DNA of 64,000 nt from Streptomyces sp. NBRC 109706 (GCF_000974485.1 NZ_BBOM01000006.1:186001-250000); one strand, 5' to 3'; positions 1 to 9,068 are shown, counted from the stretch's first letter. The notes: generated by a model not told the origin, from the letters alone. Translations and numbers: made by a program.

Positions 1-1521
1 GTGGGCACCGCGCCCGAGTCGGATGTGCTGGTGTTCGGCGAGGGCCGGGAGAAGACCGAGTTCTACAGCGTCTCGGTGACCTCGGACGGCCGTTGGCTCT
101 GCGTCACCGCGACCCTGGGCACCGGGCGCGGCACCGATCTCTTCCTCGCCGACCTGGCGGAGAGCCCGCCCGACCGGCCCCGGCTGCGGCCCGTCCAGGA
201 GGGCATGGACGCGGCCACCCGGCTGCACGCGGTGCCGGGCACGGGGCCGCGCGACACGGTGTGGCTGCGCACCGACCGGGGGGCGGCGCGCGGTCGGGTC
301 GTCGCCTGCCGCCCGGTCGATCTGGAGCGCGGTCCCGGCGCGTGGCGGGAGGTGGTCGCGGAACGTCCGGACGCCGTGCTGACCCATCTGGTGGTGCTGT
401 CGGGGCCCCAACTCGACCGCCCGCTGGGGTTGGTGGCCTGGGTCCGGCATATGGCGGCCGAGGTGACCGTGCACGATCTCGTCGACGGCCGGCTGCTCGC
501 CGAGGTGCCGCTGCCGGGCACCGGCGCGGTCGGCGACTTCACGGCGGGGCCGCACGGCAGCGGTCTCGCGTGGTTCGCCTACACCGACTTCGGCACCCCG
601 CCACGGGTGCTGTGCTTCGACGCCGGGACCCTGGGCGTGACCCGCTGGGAGCGGGACGTGCCCGACGCCCCCGAGCTGGGCGGCGCGGTCACCCGTCGGG
701 TCACCTTCACCTCCGGGGACGGCACCCGGGCCCGGATGTTTGTGATCTCGCCCGGCGGCCGGCCGGACGAGCCGCGGCCCGCGTTGCTCGCCGGCTACGG
801 CGGGTTCGGGCAGACCATGACCCCCCGGCACCGGGCGCAGGTGTTGGCCTGGGTGCGGGCCGGCGGGGTCTTCGCCTGGGCCGGGTTGCGTGGTGGCGGC
901 GAGGAGGGCGAGGAATGGCACCGGGCGGGCAGCGGCGCCAACAAACAGAACACCTTTGACGACTTCGCCGCGGCGGCCGACCATCTGGTCGCCGAGGGGT
1001 GGGCGGCCGAGGGGCGGATCGGGATCATCGGAGGTTCCAATGGCGGACTCCTCGTCGGAGCGGCCCTCACCCAGTGGCCGGGAACATTCGCCGCTGTCGT
1101 GTGCATGTCCCCGTTGCTGGACATGGTTCGTTACGAGCTTTCGGGGCTGGGCCCCAGCTGGGTGCCCGAGTACGGCAGCGCCCGGGACCCGGAGCAACTG
1201 CGCACGCTGCTGAGCTATTCGCCGTACCACCGGGTCACGCCGGGCACCGCCTATCCGGCGGTGCTGCTGACTGCGTCCGAGGGCGACACCAGAACGGATC
1301 CGCTGCACGCGCGGAAGATGTGCGCCGCGCTGCAGCACGCCACCTCGGGCCAGGGCCCGGTGCTGCTGCGCCGGGAACGCGGCGTCGGCCACGGCGTGCG
1401 GGCCGCGTCCAGCGCGGTGGCCCTGCAGGCCGAGTGCCTGGCGTTCACCGCCGCGCGGCTCGGCCTGGCGGCGCCACGGCGGTCGGGGCCGTCGGGGCCG
1501 GCGGGGCGGGAGGAGGCGTGA
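1..1521 (+). CDS. Prolyl oligopeptidase family serine peptidase (S9A), 5' partial
   Basis: Cytosolic serine peptidase that would cleave short peptides after proline. The C-terminal alpha/beta-hydrolase domain is complete: nucleophile Ser346 in GGSNGG, Asp429 in the EGDTRTDPLH stretch, and His464 in GVGHGV. Residues 1 to about 225 read as blades of the N-terminal beta-propeller that normally gates the active site. Family members are about 700 aa and this frame is open from the first base, so the gene most likely starts upstream and the GTG at position 1 may be internal. Its TGA overlaps the GTG of the glycosyltransferase gene, so it is translationally coupled to the radical SAM operon. Inference: it may be a dedicated maturation protease for a peptide product. 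Family assignment is secure; substrate is not. Confidence 0.9.
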   Translation: MGTAPESDVLVFGEGREKTEFYSVSVTSDGRWLCVTATLGTGRGTDLFLADLAESPPDRPRLRPVQEGMDAATRLHAVPGTGPRDTVWLRTDRGAARGRVVACRPVDLERGPGAWREVVAERPDAVLTHLVVLSGPQLDRPLGLVAWVRHMAAEVTVHDLVDGRLLAEVPLPGTGAVGDFTAGPHGSGLAWFAYTDFGTPPRVLCFDAGTLGVTRWERDVPDAPELGGAVTRRVTFTSGDGTRARMFVISPGGRPDEPRPALLAGYGGFGQTMTPRHRAQVLAWVRAGGVFAWAGLRGGGEEGEEWHRAGSGANKQNTFDDFAAAADHLVAEGWAAEGRIGIIGGSNGGLLVGAALTQWPGTFAAVVCMSPLLDMVRYELSGLGPSWVPEYGSARDPEQLRTLLSYSPYHRVTPGTAYPAVLLTASEGDTRTDPLHARKMCAALQHATSGQGPVLLRRERGVGHGVRAASSAVALQAECLAFTAARLGLAAPRRSGPSGPAGREEA

Positions 1522-2708
1522 GGGTTCTGCTCTGTCCGCTCAGCGACGGCGGCTATCTCTATCCGACGATCGCCGTCGGGCGGGAGTTGCGCCGCCGGGG
1601 CCACCGGGTCGATGTGCTGGGCCGGTCGACGGCCGCGCCCTTCGCGGCGGAGGCGGGGCTGCCGTTCGTGCCGGCCGAGGAGTTGGGCGGGCGGCGGGCG
1701 TTCTCCGCCACCTGGTGGGGGCCGACGGGACCGGCGCAGTACCGGGCGACGGTGCGCGCCGCCAGGGCGACGGGCGCCGATCTGCTGGTCACCTCGGTGC
1801 TGTGCAACGGTGCCCTGTTGGCCGCCGAGAAACTGGACCTTCCGGTGGTGGTGGTCGGCCTCGCGGCCCATCTGTGGGACTACCGGTCGGGTGGCGACGG
1901 CGAGCCACAACTGGGCAGGACCAGGGCGAACCGGACCCGGGAGTCCCTGCTGCTGTACGCCGGGGTGCGGGAGGAGGCCGGTCTCTCGGGGCGGGCCGCC
2001 CGCTGGGACGATCCGCTGCTGGGCGACGCGCTGCTGCTGAGGGGCGATGCGCGGCTTGAGTACCCGGGCGCCCAACTCCCGGACCGGGTCGTGCGGGTGG
2101 GCCCGCTGGCCTGGGAGCCGGCGGCCGATCCGGCGGAGGTCGAGGAGATCGACGCCCGACTGGCACGGACCGGGAAGCCCCTCGTCTACGTCCATCTGGG
2201 CCGCTCCTTCGGCGGCGGCGGCCTCTGGCCCCGGCTCAACGAGCTGTTCACCGGCGGCCGGTTCCAGGCCGTGGTGGAACGGGGCCGGTCCACCGATCCG
2301 ACGCCGGCGCCCGATGCGGACATCCTGCTGGTGCGCAAGCCCTGGTTGGGGCCGCTCGTCGACCGCGCCGGTCTGGTCCTCACCAATGGCACCTCGACTC
2401 CCGTGCTGGGCGCGCTGCTGCGCGGCCGGCCCCTGGTGACCTCCCCCAACGGCTCGGAACAGCCGCTGCTCTCCCTCGCCTGCGAACGCGCCGGGGTCGC
2501 CCTGCGCGTCCCCGGGGCGGCGGCCGGCCTGACGGCGCCGGTCGAGTTCGCCTGGCGGGACCAGGGACTGCGGGCGCGGGCGCGCGCGCTCGGCCGGCGG
2601 CTGGGGGCGGTCAACAGCGCGGCCCGCGCGGCCGACACCGTCGAGCGGGTGTCCCAGGGCATCCGCGACCCCGAGGAGTTCCATGGATACACGATCAGTC
2701 GACACTGA
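1518..2708 (+). CDS. GT1/MGT-like glycosyltransferase
   Basis: 396 aa, GTG start overlapping the upstream stop (GTGA). The N-terminus VRVLLCPLSDGGYLYPTIAV is the Rossmann strand plus glycine-rich loop of UDP-glycosyltransferase-like GT-B enzymes. The C-terminal half carries a degenerate donor-binding block (NGTSTPVLGALLRGRPLV followed by PNGSEQ) in the place where the family usually has HGG..T..E.L..G.P....P...DQ. The family transfers an activated sugar to a small acceptor in the cytosol. The missing donor-site histidine (N in NGT) is odd and could mean an unusual donor or altered activity. The 3' end overlaps the next gene by 26 bases, consistent with a tightly coupled operon. Acceptor unknown. 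Confidence 0.75.
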   Translation: MRVLLCPLSDGGYLYPTIAVGRELRRRGHRVDVLGRSTAAPFAAEAGLPFVPAEELGGRRAFSATWWGPTGPAQYRATVRAARATGADLLVTSVLCNGALLAAEKLDLPVVVVGLAAHLWDYRSGGDGEPQLGRTRANRTRESLLLYAGVREEAGLSGRAARWDDPLLGDALLLRGDARLEYPGAQLPDRVVRVGPLAWEPAADPAEVEEIDARLARTGKPLVYVHLGRSFGGGGLWPRLNELFTGGRFQAVVERGRSTDPTPAPDADILLVRKPWLGPLVDRAGLVLTNGTSTPVLGALLRGRPLVTSPNGSEQPLLSLACERAGVALRVPGAAAGLTAPVEFAWRDQGLRARARALGRRLGAVNSAARAADTVERVSQGIRDPEEFHGYTISRH

Positions 2709-3639
2709 CGAGGCCGTGGCGCGTCTTTCGACGGACGCCCGACAGTGGCTGGTGCGGCACGCGGGCTATCTCGACTCGGCGGCCGGGCACGCCCGACTGC
2801 CGCTGACCCCACGGGTCAAGGCCCTGTTGCAGCTGGCGCTGCTGCGTCACTACTGGGCCGGGACCCGGCCGGCCGACGAGGGGCTGCGGGCGGTGACCGA
2901 GATCGTCGAAGGGGCCTGGCGGCGCCCCGACTTCCCGCATGTCGAACGGCTCGATCCGCGCTACGGGAAGCAGTTGGGGTTCATTCTGGCGGCCCTGGCG
3001 CCGCCCGGTGTCGAGCCGGCCCGCGCGGCGCTGGACCGGTATGTGGCCAACGGCTATCTGACGCCGCACCGGAAGTCGCACTATCTACGTCTGGAGACCA
3101 GGTTCCACGCCGATCTGGCCGGGGTCCCCCACCAACTGGCGGCCTACGCCGAGCTGTACGCGGCGAGCCTGCTCGCGCGCTGCCACACCCTGCCGATCGA
3201 CGAGCTGGATGTCTGCGAGATCACCCACAGCGTCTTCTATCTCAGCGACTTCGGCCGCCGCGACCCCGGGCTGACGGGCGACGACCTGACGCGCGCCAGG
3301 GACGTCGTGCGGCGGCTCACCGAGATCAGCGTGCGCGGCGGCACCTGGGACCATGCCGCGAAACTCGTCCTCGCCCAGCACTGCCTGGGCCAGCGGCCGA
3401 CCCGCACCGCGTCGGGAGCGGCCGCCATCCACATGCTCGACGCGGCGCGGACGGCGGACGGCGCCATCCCGGGGAAAGCGGCCGCCGCCAGGACCGCGCC
3501 GACGGCGACCGAGGAATGGCGCTTCCGCGACGCCTACCAGCCGACCCTCGGCACGGCCCTGGCGACGCTGCTGATCACCGGTGGACAGACGGCCGCGCCG
3601 GCCCCGGCGGGCGGCGCGGCGGAGCGGGAGGCACGATGA
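2683..3639 (+). CDS. Helical hypothetical protein, DUF6895-like (paralogue A)
   Basis: 318 aa with no signal peptide or membrane segment, predicted mostly helical. It resembles the DUF6895 family by the blocks ITHSVFYLSDFG, DPGLT, WDHAAKLVLAQ and the C-terminal YQPTLGTALATLL. It is a clear paralogue of the protein at 4829-5761: both carry YLRLE-x-R-xx-AD-x-AGV-x-H at the same residues (134-150). Function unknown. It starts inside the end of the glycosyltransferase gene and its stop overlaps the radical SAM start (ATGA). Inference: the two paralogues flanking one radical SAM enzyme could be partner or substrate-handling subunits, perhaps a heterodimer. The family name is from memory and should be checked by HMM. 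Confidence 0.7.
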   Translation: MDTRSVDTDEAVARLSTDARQWLVRHAGYLDSAAGHARLPLTPRVKALLQLALLRHYWAGTRPADEGLRAVTEIVEGAWRRPDFPHVERLDPRYGKQLGFILAALAPPGVEPARAALDRYVANGYLTPHRKSHYLRLETRFHADLAGVPHQLAAYAELYAASLLARCHTLPIDELDVCEITHSVFYLSDFGRRDPGLTGDDLTRARDVVRRLTEISVRGGTWDHAAKLVLAQHCLGQRPTRTASGAAAIHMLDAARTADGAIPGKAAAARTAPTATEEWRFRDAYQPTLGTALATLLITGGQTAAPAPAGGAAEREAR

Positions 3640-4826
3640 GTCTCGACCAGGCCGAACGCGCCGTCGGCGCACGCCTGTTGCCCGGCGCGAAGAACTGGTG
3701 GTTCCTCGGCCCCGGCGGGGTCGCCCGGCTCCGCGATGGGCATGTCACCCCCGAGGGCGCGCTCAGGCCCGACGCCCGACGCCAACTGCGGGAGAGCGGA
3801 CTGCTCGCCACGACGGCCGTCCGCTCCTACGCGCTGACCGTGCTCACCAGCACCCACTGCAACCTGGGCTGCGGCTACTGCTTCCAGAACATCGCGCAGG
3901 ACCCGACCGGCGGCAGCCGCCCGCCCCGGATGCCACAGACCCGGCTCACCTCGGCGACCATCACCTCCGTGCTGGACTTCACCCGCCGGCAGATGGCGGC
4001 AGTGGGCCTGGAGAAGCTGCGCATCCTCCTCTTCGGCGGCGAACCCCTGCTCAACCCCAAGGGCTGCCTCGAACTCCTGGAGCGCGCCCGGGACTTCGGG
4101 CTCGACTCGGCCTGGATGATCTCCAACGCCACACTGCTCACCCCGGCGTTGGCCGGGCAACTCGGCGCCCTCGGGCTGGACTCGATCCAGGTCACCTTCG
4201 ACGGGGACCGGCCCGACCACGACCGCATCCGGATCGCGCGCGCCGACGGCGGCGGCACCTACGACACCATCGTCCGCAATATCGCCCGCGCCTCCCAGGT
4301 CTCGGAGATCGGATGGCGGCTGCGGGTGAACGTCTCCCAGGAGAACTTCGACGGTATCGACGGGCTGTTGGAGCGGCTGGCGACCGATGTCGACCCCGGG
4401 CGCTGCACGCTGTACTTCGCCAGGGTCGGCGATGTGGGCATCGGCTACGCCAACGACCTGCTGCACAACGGCGAGTTGGCCGCCACGTTCAGCCGCTGGC
4501 AGCGCCGCGCGCTGGATCTCGGCTTCACCGTGAGCCGCCCGGACGCCCACCGCGTCTGCGCCACCTGCGGCCACACCGGCGGCCGTTACGGCGCGGTGGT
4601 CAGCGCCGACGGGACGCTGGCCAGCTGCTGGGAGACGGCCGGCAAACCCGACTGGGACGTCGGCTCCGTCACCGACGGCTATCTGCCCGATGAGACCACC
4701 AGGGAGCGGTGGGTCGGCTGCGAGGACCTCTACCGCTACCACGACGACGCCCCGACGCTCCGCACCTTCCGGGACAGCGTCGACGCGGCGCTGCTCGACT
4801 ATCTGCACGAGACGGGGCGACTGTAG
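3636..4826 (+). CDS. Radical SAM enzyme with C-terminal auxiliary cysteine domain
   Basis: 396 aa, ATG overlapping the upstream TGA. The radical SAM 4Fe-4S motif CNLGCGYC gives Cys75, Cys79 and Cys82 (CxxxCxxC), and GGEP at 134-137 is the SAM-binding motif. The C-terminal region has Cys308, Cys311, Cys331 and Cys362, a pattern like a Twitch or reduced SPASM domain that would bind one auxiliary cluster. Such enzymes commonly modify peptides or proteins. There is no recognisable RiPP recognition element at the N-terminus and no obvious precursor peptide in the packed operon. Neighbours are two DUF6895-like paralogues, a peptidase, a glycosyltransferase and an exporter. The fold is certain; the reaction is unknown. 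Confidence 0.9.
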   Translation: MSLDQAERAVGARLLPGAKNWWFLGPGGVARLRDGHVTPEGALRPDARRQLRESGLLATTAVRSYALTVLTSTHCNLGCGYCFQNIAQDPTGGSRPPRMPQTRLTSATITSVLDFTRRQMAAVGLEKLRILLFGGEPLLNPKGCLELLERARDFGLDSAWMISNATLLTPALAGQLGALGLDSIQVTFDGDRPDHDRIRIARADGGGTYDTIVRNIARASQVSEIGWRLRVNVSQENFDGIDGLLERLATDVDPGRCTLYFARVGDVGIGYANDLLHNGELAATFSRWQRRALDLGFTVSRPDAHRVCATCGHTGGRYGAVVSADGTLASCWETAGKPDWDVGSVTDGYLPDETTRERWVGCEDLYRYHDDAPTLRTFRDSVDAALLDYLHETGRL

Positions 4827-4828
4827 CG

Positions 4829-5761
4829 ATGACCACTGCCCGCTGCCGCACCGACAGCGTCGACCGGCTCGCCGAGGGCGCGCTCGACTGGCTCATGACG
4901 CGTCTCGACCACTTCGACCCGTTCTCAGCGCAGGCCGCCTCGGCGGCCCACCTGCCGGCGAAGGCCGCGCTCGAACTGGCGCTGCTCTGCCACTGCGCGG
5001 CCCGACTCGGCGCCGCCGCGACCCAGTTGGCGCCGGCGACGGCGCTTGTGCGGCGGCTGTGGGAGACCCCGGAGATCCTTCGCCTCTACACCGGCCGGCC
5101 GGCGGTCGCCTCCTACTACGCGCTGATCCACGCGGCGCTGGCCCCGCCCGGCATCGACGACAGCCACCGCCGCACCGCGCTCGCCGGCGTGGCTCCCGAC
5201 TTCCTCACCCCCGGGGAGAAGACGCCCTATCTGCGCCTGGAGATCCGCTACTACGCGGACAAGGCCGGCGTCCGGCACGAGATGGAGCCGCTGCGGGACC
5301 TCGTCCCGCACAGCCCGCCGGTCACCCTGCGGGCGGCGGCGGAACGCGACGCCCCGCCGCTCACCACCAGGGACGCCTACCGGCTGACCCACGCGGCCTT
5401 CTTTCTGGGGGACTTCGGCCATGCCGACCCCGGGCTGACCGCCCAGGGCACCGTCCACGCACGGGAGTTGGTGGCCACGGTGCTGCGTCACTGCGTGGCC
5501 AACGATCTGTGGGACCTGGCCGCCGAGTTGGTCCTCACCCAGTTCGTGCTGGGCGTCGACCCGTTGGGGGACCCCGACGGCGCCGCCGCCGTCGACTCCC
5601 TGGCCCGGGCCGCCGGGGCCGACGGCGGGCTCCCCGGGCGCAGCCCCGAACTCGCCGCCTCCGCCGCCGACTCACCCGCCGAGATCTTCGCGAAGTCCTA
5701 CCACACGACACTGGTGACCGCCCTGACGGCGCTGACGCTCTCCGCCGCGAGGCCACGATGA
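4829..5761 (+). CDS. Helical hypothetical protein, DUF6895-like (paralogue B)
   Basis: 310 aa, beginning two bases after the radical SAM stop. It matches paralogue A along its length: LTHAAFFLGDFG, DPGLT, LWDLAAELVLTQ, DGGLPG and YHTTLVTALTALT, and the shared YLRLE-x-R-xx-AD-x-AGV-x-H block falls at residues 134-150 in both proteins. I chose the ATG at 4829 because it gives this co-linear alignment and sits directly behind the previous stop. No catalytic signature, signal peptide or membrane helix is visible. Its stop overlaps the MFS start (ATGA). Function unknown; likely works with the radical SAM enzyme (inference from the sandwich arrangement). Confidence 0.7.
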   Translation: MTTARCRTDSVDRLAEGALDWLMTRLDHFDPFSAQAASAAHLPAKAALELALLCHCAARLGAAATQLAPATALVRRLWETPEILRLYTGRPAVASYYALIHAALAPPGIDDSHRRTALAGVAPDFLTPGEKTPYLRLEIRYYADKAGVRHEMEPLRDLVPHSPPVTLRAAAERDAPPLTTRDAYRLTHAAFFLGDFGHADPGLTAQGTVHARELVATVLRHCVANDLWDLAAELVLTQFVLGVDPLGDPDGAAAVDSLARAAGADGGLPGRSPELAASAADSPAEIFAKSYHTTLVTALTALTLSAARPR

Positions 5762-7215
5762 GGCGCCCGTCGAGATTCGTGCTGATCAACCGCGACTACA
5801 CCCTGCTGTGGGCCGGGCAGGCGGTCTCGTCCGTCGGCGCCGCCGTCTTCAGCACCACGCTGGTGCTGTGGGTGGCCACCGATCTGGCGGCCGGCGAGCC
5901 CTGGGCGCCGATGGCCGTCAGCGGCGTGCTGATGGCGACCAGCGTCGCGGTGCTGGGCATCGGCCCGCTCGCCGGCGTCTTCGTCGACCGCTGGGACAAA
6001 CGGGCCACGATGCTGCGCACCGAGGCGTTCCGGGGCTTTCTGGTCGGCACGTTGGCCATCGTCTCCATCGTGCCGACGAGCACCCTGCCGGTGGCCGTCT
6101 GGCTGGGTCTGGTCTATCTGACGGTGCTGCTGCTGCACACCGCCGCCCAGTTCTTCACCCCGGCGCGGTTCGCGATCATCGCCGACCTGGTGACCGGGGA
6201 CGCCGACCGCGCCCGCGCCGCCGGCATCACGCAGGCCACCAGCCAGACCGCCTGGATCATCGGCCCTCCGCTCGCCGCGCCGCTGCTCTTCACCGCCGGG
6301 GTGCAGTGGTCGCTGTTCTTCAACGCGGCGGCCTATCTGGGCTCCTTCCTCGCCGTCCGCGCGGTCCGGCCGCCCGCCCCGGAACCCGAACCCGCCCCGG
6401 AACCCGGCACCGAGCCCGCGGCCTCGGCGGAGTCCGCCGCCGAACGGAAGGGCGTCCGGCGGGAGTTCGTCGCCGGGCTGCGGTTCTTCGCGCGGAGCAG
6501 GTTCCTGGTCGCGCTGCTGATCCTCGCCTCCATCGGCCAGTTCGGCGTGGGCGCGCTCGAAACGCTCAACGTGTTCTTTGTGACGGAGACCCTGGACGCC
6601 TCCCCCCAGCTCTACGGCTATATCGGCATGACCATGGGCATCGGCGGCATCATCGGCGCGCTCTGCGCCGGCCGGGCGGTGCAGTGGTTCGGCGCCCGCC
6701 GCACCACCTGGATCGCGCTGCTGGTGAGCGGCGCGCTGCTGGTGGTCTACTCGCGGCAGACCGAGTTCATCGGCGGCATCCTGGTGCTGTTCCTCTTCAC
6801 CCTTCCGCTGACCATGCTGAACACCGCGATGGCCCCGCTGCTGCTGGGCGCGGCCCCCGCCAGCTACCGGGGCCGGGTCCTGGCCGTGTTCTACCCGGTG
6901 ACCAGGATCGCCGCGATGCTCGCGGCCGCGCTCTCCGGCTGGCTCGCCGGATCGTTGCTGCGCGATCTCGACGCCACCCTCCTCGGCATCGACTTCGGCG
7001 CCACGGACACCATCTTCGCCGTGTCCGGGCTGGTCGTGATGGCCTCCGGCGTCTACGCCAGGTTCGCCCTGCCCGAACTCGACGACGAGAACGACGAGGA
7101 CGGCGGGGACGGCGGGGACGGCGAAGACGGCGAGGACGGCGAAGACGGCGAGGACGGCGCCGAGAAGGAGCAACCGACCGAGGCGGCACGGGCCTCGGAG
7201 GGGCCGAAGCCGTGA
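5758..7215 (+). CDS. MFS transporter with long acidic C-terminal tail
   Basis: 485 aa major facilitator with roughly 12 transmembrane segments, a motif-A-like GIGPLAGVFVDRWDKR loop after TM2, and a central cytosolic loop rich in Pro/Glu/Ala. It resembles macrolide/multidrug exporters of the MefA/TetA-like class. It is the last gene of the coupled operon, overlapping the upstream stop by four bases, so it probably exports the operon's product. The last 50 residues are a low-complexity Asp/Gly/Glu tail encoded by an imperfect 9/18-base tandem repeat (about 7091-7160). The tail would face the cytosol and could vary in length by replication slippage. Substrate unknown. Confidence 0.85.
   Translation: MRRPSRFVLINRDYTLLWAGQAVSSVGAAVFSTTLVLWVATDLAAGEPWAPMAVSGVLMATSVAVLGIGPLAGVFVDRWDKRATMLRTEAFRGFLVGTLAIVSIVPTSTLPVAVWLGLVYLTVLLLHTAAQFFTPARFAIIADLVTGDADRARAAGITQATSQTAWIIGPPLAAPLLFTAGVQWSLFFNAAAYLGSFLAVRAVRPPAPEPEPAPEPGTEPAASAESAAERKGVRREFVAGLRFFARSRFLVALLILASIGQFGVGALETLNVFFVTETLDASPQLYGYIGMTMGIGGIIGALCAGRAVQWFGARRTTWIALLVSGALLVVYSRQTEFIGGILVLFLFTLPLTMLNTAMAPLLLGAAPASYRGRVLAVFYPVTRIAAMLAAALSGWLAGSLLRDLDATLLGIDFGATDTIFAVSGLVVMASGVYARFALPELDDENDEDGGDGGDGEDGEDGEDGEDGAEKEQPTEAARASEGPKP
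7091..7160 (+). repeat. Coding tandem repeat for acidic DG/ED tail
   Basis: Imperfect tandem repeat with units of the form GACGGCGAGGACGGCGAA inside the 3' end of the MFS gene. It encodes alternating DGG, DGE and EDG triplets. In-frame unit gain or loss would only lengthen or shorten the tail. Confidence 0.75.
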
Positions 7216-7229
7216 GCGGCCCCGCCGAC

Positions 7230-9068
7230 CTATCCGGCCAGTCCGACCTCGCCGGTCAACCCGACCTCGCCCGCGTAGAGATGCAGCAGATACGGCAGCA
7301 GATAGTCCGCGCTGTGCGAACGGGCCTCCGCCCGGGGGGAGAGCACCGCGCCCGCCTCGATCATCGTCTCCAGCACCCTGCGCGCCTCCCCCGGGCCGCG
7401 CCCCAACATCCGGATGACCTGTTCCATCCGGAACGTGCGGTTGAGCGGCAGCGACGACAGCGCCACCAGCAACGCCAGATGGTGGTCGGCCAGATCCCGC
7501 CAGGCGTCGGCGGCGCGGGCCCGGACATCGAGATCCCCCACCGTCAACTCGTCGAGCACCGCGCCCGGATGCTCCAGCCGTTCGGCGTACTCGTCCAGCG
7601 GCAGATGCCGCAGCACCGCCAGCTTCTGCGCGGCGGCCCTGACCGCCAGCGGCAGTTGGCCGCAGGCCAGCACGATGCGGCGGGCCGACGCACGGTCCCT
7701 GTTCACCCGGCCGTGCCCGATGACCTGGGCCAACAGATCCAGCGCCTCGGCGGCGGAGAACGACTCAAGCGTGATCCGCCGCGCCGAGGTGATCCCGCCC
7801 AGCTGGGTCCTGGCGGTGACGATCGCCGTGCTGCGGCCCGCACCCGGCAGCAGCGGGCGGACGCTGTTCTCGGTGGCCGCGTCGTCCAGGATCAGCAGCA
7901 CCCGGCGGTCGGCGAGCCAGCCGCGCCAGAGCGCCGCCTCCAGATCCGAATCGCCCAGCCGCGCCGACCCCCCGTCGGTCAGCCGGGCATAGGCGAGAAG
8001 TTCGGCGGTGACGACGGCCGGTGGCCGAGGCTCGCCGTTCTCGTCCCGCAGCCGCACCAGCACCCGCCCGTCGGGGTAGGCGTCGGCGAGCTGGTGCGCG
8101 GCGTGCACGGCCAGCGCGGTCTTTCCGACGCCGGCCGGGCCGACCACCACGCCGGTGGCGCCGTCGACGGCGTTCTCCAACAGCCGCGCGGTCTCCGCCG
8201 CCCGCCCGGTGAAGTCCGGGATGTCCACCGGCAGCACCACCGGCGAACGCGGCGGCCCACCGGCCGCGACCCCGATGGTGGTCGCCGGGCCCACGGCCTG
8301 CTCGGTGAGAATGGAACGGTAGCGCGACTCAAGCGCCGCGTTCGGCGAGAGGCCCAGCTCGTGGGCCAGCCGCTGCCGCAGATCGTCATAGGTGGCCAAC
8401 GCCTCGGAGCGGCGCCCGGCCAGATGCAGCGCGATCATCTGGACGGCCCGCAGCCGTTCCCGCAGCGGATGGCGTTCCACCAGCTCCGCCGTGACCTCGA
8501 CGACCTCGTTGATCTGCCCGGCCTTGAGCGCCACCTCCGCCCAGTCCTCGCACAGCGTGAGATGTCGGAAGGCCAGCCGCTCCGACACCTGCCGGATCAC
8601 CTCCGAACAGGTCAGCTCGGGCAGCGCCGGTCCCTGCCACAACCGGCGTGCCTGACACAGCAGTTCGGCGGCCCGCCGACAGTCGCCGTCCTCCGCCGCC
8701 CGCCGCCCGGCCTGGGCGAGGGCCCGCGACCTGGAGACGTCAAGCTCGGCCTCGGCGACCCGTAACAGATAGCCGCCCGGGGCCTGCACCAGCCGGTCAC
8801 CGGCGGGCGCGAGGGCCCGCCGCAGCCCGGACACATACACCTGGAGGTTCTTTCTGGCCGTCCGAGGCGGATCGTCGTTCCACACGGCCTCGGCCAACGC
8901 GTCGACCGAGACGGCCGAGCCGGGGCGGAGCAGCAACGTCGCCAGCACCAGACGTTGTTTGAGCGGCCCCAGCGCCAGCGGCCGTCCGTCGTACTCGGCG
9001 GTCAGTGGACCCAGAACCGAGAACTTGAGGGCTCCCGGCGCAAGTCCGGAACATACAGTTCTAGACAT
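7230..9068 (-). CDS. SARP/AfsR-like transcriptional regulator with NB-ARC domain, TTA codon
   Basis: 612 aa. Residues about 15-105 form the OmpR-type winged helix, about 108-255 the bacterial transcriptional activator (BTAD) domain, and from about 285 an NB-ARC ATPase with P-loop GPAGVGKT at 310-317 and Walker-B-like VLLILDDA. It lacks the long TPR tail of full AfsR. SARPs activate biosynthetic operons by binding direct heptamer repeats. Leu102 is encoded by TTA (8763-8765 on the plus strand), which in Streptomyces makes translation depend on the bldA tRNA. It is convergent with the radical SAM operon, only 14 bases away, and is its most likely activator (inference). Confidence 0.9.
   Translation of the reverse strand: MSRTVCSGLAPGALKFSVLGPLTAEYDGRPLALGPLKQRLVLATLLLRPGSAVSVDALAEAVWNDDPPRTARKNLQVYVSGLRRALAPAGDRLVQAPGGYLLRVAEAELDVSRSRALAQAGRRAAEDGDCRRAAELLCQARRLWQGPALPELTCSEVIRQVSERLAFRHLTLCEDWAEVALKAGQINEVVEVTAELVERHPLRERLRAVQMIALHLAGRRSEALATYDDLRQRLAHELGLSPNAALESRYRSILTEQAVGPATTIGVAAGGPPRSPVVLPVDIPDFTGRAAETARLLENAVDGATGVVVGPAGVGKTALAVHAAHQLADAYPDGRVLVRLRDENGEPRPPAVVTAELLAYARLTDGGSARLGDSDLEAALWRGWLADRRVLLILDDAATENSVRPLLPGAGRSTAIVTARTQLGGITSARRITLESFSAAEALDLLAQVIGHGRVNRDRASARRIVLACGQLPLAVRAAAQKLAVLRHLPLDEYAERLEHPGAVLDELTVGDLDVRARAADAWRDLADHHLALLVALSSLPLNRTFRMEQVIRMLGRGPGEARRVLETMIEAGAVLSPRAEARSHSADYLLPYLLHLYAGEVGLTGEVGLAG

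Noticed and set aside
999..1517. Extension of the glycosyltransferase upstream into the peptidase gene
   Set aside because: The frame is open only because of GC-rich bias; the glycosyltransferase fold begins at GTG 1518, which overlaps the peptidase stop.
5808..8765. 985-codon plus-strand frame across the MFS and SARP genes
   Set aside because: It is a shadow frame: both real genes have clear families and the product is Arg/Pro-rich nonsense.
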